Positions 1 through 5,104 of a DNA stretch of 5,104 bases are shown one piece after another. A program made the position numbers and the translations under genes. Position 1 is the stretch's first letter, and each line of letters starts with the position of its first letter. This DNA is from JBJHBP01 sp050485685 (GTDB lineage: Bacteria > Pseudomonadota > Gammaproteobacteria > Steroidobacterales > Rariloculaceae). The stretch is taken from NCBI GenBank assembly GCA_050485685.1, contig JBJHBW010000068.1, positions 1 through 5,104 of the forward strand. Direction: 5' to 3'. The notes beneath the pieces were generated by a model, which was not told the origin of the DNA, did not search any database, and was given only the letters and a program-made list of their open reading frames with translations.

Positions 1-379
1 CATCGATCAGGCTGCCGGCGTAGTAGCCGCTGAGCGCACCCAGCAGCCCGCCCAGCACCGTGGTCAGCACAGCCACCAGCAGGCCGATCTCGAACGCGAC
101 CTTGGTCGAATACAGTGCGCGCGCGAGAATGTCCTGGCCGTTGCGTGTGGTCCCGAACCAGTGCTCGGACGAGGCCGCGGCGAAACTCGCATCGGTAATC
201 ACGTGCCAGTCCTGGCCCAGCCAGCCGAGCCACACACCGCAGGCCACGGCCAGATACAGCAGCACCACGGCCAGCGCGGCCATACCCAGCCAGTCATGCA
301 GCAGCTTCTGGAAACCGCGACGCCACTGCGATTCACCGCTACCCGACAGCCTCGCGATTGACACGCCCGCCGCACTCAT
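1..379 (-). CDS. Peptide ABC transporter permease, OppC/DppC-like (partial, N-terminal 126 residues)
   Basis: Inner-membrane permease subunit of an Opp/Dpp-type importer, pairing with the OppB-like subunit to form the translocation channel. Read from the ATG at 379, the frame is open to the left edge. After a roughly 30-residue cytoplasmic N-terminus comes a membrane segment at about residues 31-52. The family hallmark HWFGTTRNGQDILARALY follows at 73-90, and a second membrane segment (about 96-119) ends in GALSGYYAG. This matches the conserved OppC/DppC stretch before the transport domain. About 40% of a usual 300-residue protein is present, and the EAA loop that contacts the ATPase lies outside the window. 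The start overlaps the stop of the upstream permease as ATGA, with an SD-like AGGGTGA at 393-387 seven bases upstream, so translational coupling is likely. The C-type assignment is firm; the substrate is not. Confidence 0.93.
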   Translation of the reverse strand, partial: MSAAGVSIARLSGSGESQWRRGFQKLLHDWLGMAALAVVLLYLAVACGVWLGWLGQDWHVITDASFAAASSEHWFGTTRNGQDILARALYSTKVAFEIGLLVAVLTTVLGGLLGALSGYYAGSLID

Positions 380-1329
380 TTCAGCGTCACCCTGGGGTCC
401 ACGACGCGATAAAGGATGTCGTTGATGATGATCACCAGCACGAAAAGCACCGCAGTCACACCCACCACCGCCTTCAGCACCGGCTGGTCCCCGGTGGTGA
501 TGGCGTCATACGTGGCTTTGCCCACACCCGGAATACCGAAATACGCCTCCACCAGCAGACTGCCGGCAATGACGATAGACGGAATCGAGAACATGATGCG
601 TGTGATGATCGGGATCAGACTGTTCTTCAGCACGTGTCTGAGCAGGATTTCCAGCGCGCCGGCGCCATACGCCCTGGCGGTGCGCACATGGTCGCGAGTC
701 ATCTCCTCGACCACGACCGCACGATAGAAGCGCGTGTTGTAGCCCAGCGATACGAACACGATCGCCAGCGTAGGCACGGTGACGTAATAGACGTAATCGG
801 CCAGGTTGTAGACTTCCCAGCCACGCACCGGAAAGTAATTGATGCCGTAGCTGGAGGAGAAAAAGAGCTGGAACGCAATGATGATGATCAGGAAGCTGAT
901 GCTCATGCCGACCACGGACCCGGTCATGATCAGCTTGTCCACCCAGCCACCGCGGAACCAGCCGGCCACCAGCGCCAGGCCGATGCCCAGCAGATTGCCG
1001 ATCACGAATCCCGGCAGGGTCAGCAGCAGTGACACCGGCACGGTGCGGGCCAGCAGTTCCGACACGCGCTCACCGGTGGAAAACGAGCGGCCGAAATCGA
1101 ACGTGATCAGTTCGCGCAGGTAGTCGATGTAACGCACGAAGAAAGGCTGGTCGTAGCCAAGGATAGAACGCGCGCGCTCGATCTGCTCCGGCGTCGGATT
1201 GCGGCCTACCAGTTCGAAAGTCAGGTCGGGACCGAACCAGACCATCAATACGAAACTGATGAACGTGACGCCAAAGATCAGCGGAATGCCGTAAAGAAGC
1301 TTGCGCAGGGTATAGGCGAGAAAGTCCAT
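376..1329 (-). CDS. Peptide ABC transporter permease, OppB/DppB-like
   Basis: First inner-membrane permease of the Opp/Dpp family (binding-protein-dependent transport inner membrane component). It has 317 residues, close to the usual length. Membrane segments are visible at about 11-32, 97-124, 133-157, 179-197, 246-264 and 286-307. The motif FDFGRSF (77-83) lies in the periplasmic loop, as is typical of OppB/DppB. The EAA loop lies at about 216-240 (RTARAYGAGALEIL then RHVLKNSLIP), with the conserved Gly at 222 or 224, and is the docking site for the ATPase. The C-terminus ILYRVVDPRV is also typical of the family. The ATG at 1329 gives the expected short cytoplasmic start before the first membrane helix, although no clear Shine-Dalgarno is seen. 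The gene lies 33 bases after the binding-protein gene and overlaps the next permease by 4 bases, so the three look like one operon. The transported solute cannot be read from the sequence. Confidence 0.96.
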   Translation of the reverse strand: MDFLAYTLRKLLYGIPLIFGVTFISFVLMVWFGPDLTFELVGRNPTPEQIERARSILGYDQPFFVRYIDYLRELITFDFGRSFSTGERVSELLARTVPVSLLLTLPGFVIGNLLGIGLALVAGWFRGGWVDKLIMTGSVVGMSISFLIIIIAFQLFFSSSYGINYFPVRGWEVYNLADYVYYVTVPTLAIVFVSLGYNTRFYRAVVVEEMTRDHVRTARAYGAGALEILLRHVLKNSLIPIITRIMFSIPSIVIAGSLLVEAYFGIPGVGKATYDAITTGDQPVLKAVVGVTAVLFVLVIIINDILYRVVDPRVTLK

Positions 1330-1339
1330 CGCTGTATGT

Positions 1340-1363
1340 GCCGCCGCGACCGGGCCGGGCGGC
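1340..1363 (-). promoter_or_regulatory. Intercistronic GC-only stem-loop between binding protein and permease
   Basis: In the mRNA, GCCGCC (1363-1358) can pair perfectly with GGCGGC (1345-1340) across a 12-base loop. The stem begins at the last base of the binding-protein TAG stop and ends 10 bases before the permease ATG. No T-run follows, so it is not a standard intrinsic terminator. By analogy with other importers, such a structure may protect the 3' end of the binding-protein message or lower permease expression. That role is inference, and the G+C-rich background makes a chance stem possible. Confidence 0.35.
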
Positions 1364-3156
1364 TACATCTGGCCGTTCGCGTCGGCCGTCGCGATATCGA
1401 CGAATCGCAGCCAGTATCCGCCCAGCACCTCACGGTCCGGCAGTCCGATCACATCACGGTGCCACAGGTGAATGCGCTGACGCGCGGCGCCCATGAGGCC
1501 TACGCAGTCGTCGATGACGATCTGGTTCATCTGTCTATACAACTCGGTGCGTTCAGGTCCCGGCTGCATCACGGCCGCCCGCTCGAACAGCGTGTCATAT
1601 TCGTCATTGCGGTAGTTGGCGCTGTTCGCACCGGGCGACTCGTTCGGCCCGTACAGCACCTGAAAAATGTAGCTCACATCGGGATAGGCCAGACTCCAGC
1701 CGTGGCTCATGATCATCAGCTCACGGTTGCTCATCGCGCGACTGTAATCGCCGAAGTTTGCGAAGGTGCGCGTGCCGATACGGTTGGCGGGATAACCTAT
1801 GCGCGTGAGGTAACCGCGAAACTGCTCATACATCTCCCGCTGCAGGCTGCCGGACACCATCCCGTACTCCAGCTGCGGCAGATTCTCGGCCGTCCAGCCG
1901 GCATCGGCCAGCCGCTGACGCGCGCGCTCGATGTTCTGCGTCACCGACTCACGGCTCAGGTCCGGATCGAACTCCGGCAGCGTGGGCGGAATCAGTCCTG
2001 GAAAGATCATCGCCAATCCCGCGTAGAAGCGGTCGTTGCGCTCATCCCAGCTGAACGCGTCGCGTATCGCGCAGCGCAGCTCATGATTCATGCGGTTGCG
2101 ATCGGGATCGGGATGAAAGCCGATGTCCGGATCCTGCATGTTGAACATCGTAAATACGAGACCGGACTCCGGACCGGTGTGCATGAAATAGCGTTCGTCG
2201 AACTGCGGCCGCAGCGTGATCGGATCGGTGGATGCAAGCACGGTGTTCACCTGCTCCACCGGCACCGTCGTGTAGCGGATCTCCCGCCCCGATATGAACG
2301 AAGCCCAGCGTGACGAGGGCTCCTCGATGAAATCGATCTCCAGCCTGTCCACGAACGGCGGCACCCGCCCCGCCAGTCGTTCCAGGCCCAGGTGCCCCTG
2401 ACTGGCAGCGTCGTAGCCTTCGAACAGCAGGTCGAACGGCTCTTCACGAAACTTCTCGTTGCGCTCCAGCACGGCTCTTGATGTACGGAAGTCCACCATG
2501 CGATACGGGCCCGATCCTACCGGCCGACGGCCGATCTCCTCGCCATGATGATCTACCGCCTCGCGAGGCAGCACGGAGGCGAAACCCATGGCCAGCGTGT
2601 GGTCGAACTGCGGGAACGGCTCGGTCAGGCGAATCTCGACGGTGTAGTCATCCAGCACGCGCAGGCCCGCGACCTGTGCGTCATAGTCGCCACCGGCCGC
2701 CACCCAGTCGTCCATGCCGACGATGCGCCCTTCCCACACCCAGGCGCCCTGCGAAATGTTGTCCGGATGAAAATGCCGCTTCATCGAGTAGACGAAATCC
2801 GCGGCAACGACCTCGCGCCCGACCCCACCGGGGAAAGCCGCGTCATCGATGAACTGCACGCCCTGCTTCAGTCTGATCGTGTAGGTGAGCCCATCGTCGG
2901 ACACTTCCGGCATGTCCACGGCCAGGTTGGGCACCAGTTCGTACGGTCGGGCAAGATATTTGTAGCGGTACAGCGTGTCATACACGGTGGCCAGCATCAG
3001 GTTTGCATACACGGTGGATGCGCGCAGTGGATCGAGGCTGGTGGGCACGCCGTCTTCGGAGTGCCGGTAGACCGTCATGCCGGCGAAACGGTCGTCGCGT
3101 CCGCAGCCCGTGGCCGCGATCGCAATCAGCAGTGCAGCAACGATTATCCTGATCAT
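1363..3156 (-). CDS. Family 5 extracellular solute-binding lipoprotein (peptide ABC importer)
   Basis: Substrate-binding component of the importer, expected to be lipid-anchored in the periplasm, where it delivers oligopeptides or similar solutes to the permeases. The chosen start gives 597 residues. A hydrophobic signal MIRIIVAALLIAIAATGC has a lipobox ending in Cys18, and the next residue is Gly. Then come SLDPLRAS (40-47), the family signature region at about 72-97 (PYELVPNLA, then SDDGLTYTIRLK) and VVAADFVYSMKR at 116-127. The C-terminal part has SHGWSLAYPDVSYIF and a run typical of SBP_bac_5 proteins. The frame stays open upstream for 109 more codons to 3483, but that extension is Arg/Gly/Cys-rich, lies partly antisense to the dehydrogenase gene and would bury the signal peptide, so I reject it. 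There is no Shine-Dalgarno before this ATG. A promoter placed just upstream suggests leaderless translation. Family certain, ligand unknown. Confidence 0.95.
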   Translation of the reverse strand: MIRIIVAALLIAIAATGCGRDDRFAGMTVYRHSEDGVPTSLDPLRASTVYANLMLATVYDTLYRYKYLARPYELVPNLAVDMPEVSDDGLTYTIRLKQGVQFIDDAAFPGGVGREVVAADFVYSMKRHFHPDNISQGAWVWEGRIVGMDDWVAAGGDYDAQVAGLRVLDDYTVEIRLTEPFPQFDHTLAMGFASVLPREAVDHHGEEIGRRPVGSGPYRMVDFRTSRAVLERNEKFREEPFDLLFEGYDAASQGHLGLERLAGRVPPFVDRLEIDFIEEPSSRWASFISGREIRYTTVPVEQVNTVLASTDPITLRPQFDERYFMHTGPESGLVFTMFNMQDPDIGFHPDPDRNRMNHELRCAIRDAFSWDERNDRFYAGLAMIFPGLIPPTLPEFDPDLSRESVTQNIERARQRLADAGWTAENLPQLEYGMVSGSLQREMYEQFRGYLTRIGYPANRIGTRTFANFGDYSRAMSNRELMIMSHGWSLAYPDVSYIFQVLYGPNESPGANSANYRNDEYDTLFERAAVMQPGPERTELYRQMNQIVIDDCVGLMGAARQRIHLWHRDVIGLPDREVLGGYWLRFVDIATADANGQM

Positions 3157-3162
3157 GTCCGC

Positions 3163-3190
3163 ATTATACGGACCGCGATCATGCTGTCGT
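3163..3190 (-). promoter_or_regulatory. Sigma70-like promoter of the binding-protein/permease operon
   Basis: On the minus strand a perfect -10 box TATAAT (3168-3163) lies 16 bases after ACGACA (3190-3185), which matches TTGACA at four of six positions. If the -10 occupies -12 to -7, +1 falls on 3156, the A of the ATG. A perfect TATAAT is notable in such G+C-rich DNA. The box is flanked by a short inverted repeat (CGGAC/GTCCG). Confidence 0.6.
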
Positions 3191-3250
3191 CCAGCCCTGC
3201 GGCGCGGTTGTACGCCGACTGCAGAGCCGGTACCTTTCGGCAGATCAAAC

Positions 3251-3308
3251 CCTGTACGCGGCGCGACGGCGCACAAGTTCGTGCTCGCACTGAAACGCGG
3301 CGTACAGG
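3251..3308. repeat. Imperfect 13-base inverted repeat upstream of the dehydrogenase
   Basis: CCTGTACGCGGCG (3251-3263) and CGCGGCGTACAGG (3296-3308) are inverted copies that match at 12 of 13 positions, separated by 32 bases. A further match to the core, TGTACGCCG, lies at 3209-3217 and is an exact inverted partner of 3298-3306. The arms could be paired regulator sites, or they could fold into a long-looped hairpin in the 5' leader that ends about 34 bases before the ATG. The repeats are visible directly; function is inferred. Confidence 0.5.
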
Positions 3309-3330
3309 CTCGCTCCCGAAAACGGCCGCA

Positions 3331-3336
3331 AGAGGT
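3331..3336 (+). promoter_or_regulatory. Ribosome binding site of the PQQ dehydrogenase
   Basis: AGAGGT lies six bases before the ATG at 3343. It supports that start, which also gives a complete lipoprotein signal peptide. No competing ATG in this frame gives a signal sequence. Confidence 0.65.
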
Positions 3337-3342
3337 TGCCGC

Positions 3343-5104
3343 ATGCCCACAAGACGCGTCGTTGCCCGTGCGCTCAGCCTGGCCGTCTCCCTGCTGATCG
3401 CCGCATGTGGCGGATCCGGATCGCCGGCCCCGGCGCAGCCGGTCACCAGCCAGACAGACGCTGGACCAGCCGCCGCGGCACAACCGGCCGCACAGGCGGA
3501 TGCGCAGGCCGGAGCGCCTCGTGCCGCCGCCGTGGACCGCGCCCGGCTGCTGGCGGCCGATCAGGAGCCCGGTCAGTGGATGTCACACGGGCGCACGTGG
3601 ACCGAGGAACGGTTCAGTCCGCTCACCGACATCCACACCGGCAACGTTGCTTCGCTGGGACTCGCCTGGTACGCGGATTTCGGCGTCGGGCGCACCCAGC
3701 AGGCTACGCCCATCTATGTGGACGGTGTGCTGTACGTGACTACCGCGTGGAGCAACGTCAAGGCGGTAGACGCGCGCAGCGGGGAAGTAATCTGGACCTG
3801 GGATGCCCAGGTGCCGGGTGAGTGGGGCATTCGCGCCTGCTGCGACGTGATCAACCGCGGCGCGGCCGCCTGGAACGGACGGATCTTCGTGGGCACGCTG
3901 GACGGACGCCTGATGGCGCTGGACGCGGCCAGCGGCGAACCGGTCTGGGAAGCCGACACGCTGATCGACAGGGACGTCGCCTACACGATCTCCGGAGCAC
4001 CGCGCGTGGTCAACGGGCGGGTTGTGATAGGCAATGGTGGTGCCGAGTACGGCGTGCGCGGCTATGTGTCCGCATACGACGCCGACAGCGGCGAACTGGC
4101 ATGGCGCTTTTACACGGTGCCGGGCAACCCGGCCCTGGGCTTCGAGAACGAAGCCATGGAGATGGCGGCCGAAACCTGGCATGGCGAGTGGTGGCAACTC
4201 GGCGGTGGCGGCACAGCCTGGGACTCCATGACCTACGACCCGCAGCTGAACCTGCTGTTCATTGGCGTGGGCAACGGCTCACCCTGGAACCGTTCCCTGC
4301 GAAGCCCCGGTGGCGGCGACAACCTGTTTCTGTCGTCCATTGTCGCGCTGAATCCGGACGACGGATCCTACGTATGGCATTACCAGACCACACCAGGCGA
4401 ATCCTGGGACTACACCGCCACGCAGCACATGATCGTGACCGATCTCGATTTCGACGGCGAGGTCCGCCGCGTGATCATGCAGGCACCGAAGAACGGTTTC
4501 TTCTATGTGCTGGATGCGGCCACCGGCGAACTGATATCAGCGGAAGCATTTGCCGCCGTGAACTGGGCGACCGGCATCGACCCTGAAACCGGCAGACCGA
4601 TAGAGAACCCTGACGCCCGCTACGACGAGACCGGCCGTGCCTACGCCGTGCAGCCATCCTCACAGGGCGCACACAACTGGCATCCGATGGCGTACAGCCC
4701 CGATACCGGCCTGGTGTATCTGTCGGCCGGCGACACGGCGCTGGTCTACGCAGCGGATCGCAACTTCGATCCGCACCCGCTGACATCCAATCTCGGTATC
4801 GATATCGCGGCGGGCATGGCGGAACTGGGTCCGGACGCGATGGCGGGCCTGCCGATGGGCTTTTATACGCTGGCCTGGGACCCGGTGGCACAGCAGGAAG
4901 TCTGGCGCGCCGACGGCCCGTTCGCAGGCATGCTGGCCACCGCCGGCGGCCTGGTGTTTCGCGGCACCAACAACCGGCTGGTGGCGCTGTCGGCCGAGGA
5001 CGGTACCCTGCTGTGGGAGTCGCAGAACCTCAATACCGGCGTGGTCGCCGCACCGATCAGTTTCGAGCTCGATGGCGTGCAGCACATCGCAGTCGTTGCC
5101 GGTC
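3343..5104 (+). CDS. PQQ-dependent alcohol dehydrogenase (methanol/ethanol family), lipoprotein, C-terminus beyond window
   Basis: Periplasmic quinoprotein that oxidises alcohols to aldehydes with pyrroloquinoline quinone. 587 residues are visible and the frame is open at the right edge. A signal with positive residues at 4, 5 and 9 ends in IAAC with Cys22, followed by an Ala/Pro/Gln-rich tether (about 23-60). The propeller begins with GRTWTEERFSPL (82-93). Tryptophan-docking repeats end at W151, W202, W254, W345 and W558. By family comparison, Cys166-Cys167 form the vicinal disulfide over PQQ, W293 (GGGTAWDSM) stacks on PQQ, E235 and N311 bind the metal, D356 (ESWDYTATQ) is the catalytic base and K383 (APKNGFF) contacts PQQ. 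GNGSPWNR and GAHNWHPM are typical of quinohemoprotein (type II) enzymes. Thr358 sits where lanthanide enzymes carry an extra Asp, which suggests calcium. No CXXCH motif is seen in the visible part. A C-terminal cytochrome c domain could still follow. The natural alcohol is unknown. Confidence 0.95.
   Translation, partial: MPTRRVVARALSLAVSLLIAACGGSGSPAPAQPVTSQTDAGPAAAAQPAAQADAQAGAPRAAAVDRARLLAADQEPGQWMSHGRTWTEERFSPLTDIHTGNVASLGLAWYADFGVGRTQQATPIYVDGVLYVTTAWSNVKAVDARSGEVIWTWDAQVPGEWGIRACCDVINRGAAAWNGRIFVGTLDGRLMALDAASGEPVWEADTLIDRDVAYTISGAPRVVNGRVVIGNGGAEYGVRGYVSAYDADSGELAWRFYTVPGNPALGFENEAMEMAAETWHGEWWQLGGGGTAWDSMTYDPQLNLLFIGVGNGSPWNRSLRSPGGGDNLFLSSIVALNPDDGSYVWHYQTTPGESWDYTATQHMIVTDLDFDGEVRRVIMQAPKNGFFYVLDAATGELISAEAFAAVNWATGIDPETGRPIENPDARYDETGRAYAVQPSSQGAHNWHPMAYSPDTGLVYLSAGDTALVYAADRNFDPHPLTSNLGIDIAAGMAELGPDAMAGLPMGFYTLAWDPVAQQEVWRADGPFAGMLATAGGLVFRGTNNRLVALSAEDGTLLWESQNLNTGVVAAPISFELDGVQHIAVVAG

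Larger units (their letters stand above)
3157..3342. other. Divergent intergenic control region (186 bases)
   Basis: This is the non-coding spacer between the leftward importer operon and the rightward dehydrogenase. Its left end holds the importer promoter and its right end the dehydrogenase ribosome binding site. For the rightward gene the best promoter I can find is poor: TTGTAC (3208-3213), 17 bases, then TACCTT (3231-3236), each matching consensus at three of six positions. Such a weak match would fit an activator-dependent gene, but it could also be chance. Three TGTACGC heptamers lie in the region (3209-3215, 3253-3259, and inverted at 3300-3306). Confidence 0.6.

Noticed and set aside
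358..1032. 224-codon open frame on the plus strand opposite the OppB-like permease
   Set aside because: The composition is His/Asp/Arg/Gln-rich low complexity, as expected from the reverse complement of hydrophobic membrane-protein codons. There is no domain.
1340..1363. Intrinsic terminator between binding protein and permease
   Set aside because: The stem is GC-rich but no T-run follows in the direction of transcription, and the permease gene begins 10 bases later.
1336..2313. 325-codon open frame on the plus strand opposite the binding-protein gene
   Set aside because: The product is His/Arg/Val-rich with no recognisable domain, and it lies wholly antisense to a well-supported family 5 binding protein. 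High G+C coding DNA often leaves such antisense frames open.
3153..3182. Nine-codon minus-strand leader peptide whose TGA overlaps the binding-protein ATG
   Set aside because: It would begin upstream of the predicted transcription start and contains the -10 box itself, so it would not be on the predicted mRNA. It also has no ribosome site.
3267..3284. Possible sigma54 site (CGGCGC, 5 bases, TTCGT) before the dehydrogenase
   Set aside because: The essential GC at -12 is missing and the -24 half matches only partly.
3583..4197. 204-codon minus-strand frame within the dehydrogenase
   Set aside because: Antisense to conserved catalytic regions, with no family resemblance and no plausible start context.
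3822..4586. 254-codon open frame on the plus strand in another frame of the dehydrogenase
   Set aside because: Arg/Gly-rich shadow of the real frame, which carries all the PQQ dehydrogenase motifs without interruption.

Overview
This is a high-GC bacterial window with dense genes and codon use typical of a Gram-negative bacterium. Two lipoprotein signal peptides, a periplasmic-type quinoprotein dehydrogenase and a family 5 (oligopeptide/dipeptide) ABC importer point to a proteobacterium. A gammaproteobacterium is my best guess, but the sequence alone does not prove it. I see no mobile element, tRNA, rRNA or CRISPR array.

Left part (1-3156, minus strand): the start of an Opp/Dpp-type peptide importer operon, read right to left. 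The order is a substrate-binding lipoprotein (1363-3156), the first permease, OppB/DppB-like (376-1329), and the N-terminal 126 residues of the second permease, OppC/DppC-like (379 down past the left edge). The permease genes overlap by ATGA. Between the binding protein and the first permease are 33 bases that carry a 6-bp GC-only stem-loop. The ATPase subunits, if they belong to this operon, would lie off the left edge.

Middle (3157-3342): a 186-base divergent intergenic region. On its left it holds a good sigma70-like promoter whose predicted +1 is the A of the binding protein's ATG, which suggests a leaderless mRNA. It also holds three copies of the heptamer TGTACGC, two direct and one inverted, which may be regulator sites or part of a 5'-UTR fold for the rightward gene.

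Right part (3343-5104, plus strand): the first 587 residues of a PQQ-dependent alcohol dehydrogenase of the methanol/ethanol family. It resembles the quinohemoprotein (type II) alcohol dehydrogenases. It is predicted to be a lipoprotein with an Ala/Pro/Gln-rich tether. It keeps the vicinal Cys-Cys pair, the PQQ-stacking Trp, the metal ligands and the catalytic Asp, and it lacks the extra Asp of lanthanide enzymes. The frame is open at the right edge, so the window cannot show whether a C-terminal cytochrome c domain follows.

The importer would bring peptides or similar solutes into the cytoplasm. The dehydrogenase would oxidise an alcohol in the periplasm and pass electrons to the respiratory chain. 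Nothing in the sequence ties the two functions together beyond the shared divergent control region. I find no convincing evidence of a new biological system here. The notable points are the leaderless start, the repeat cluster and the lipid-anchored quinoprotein.
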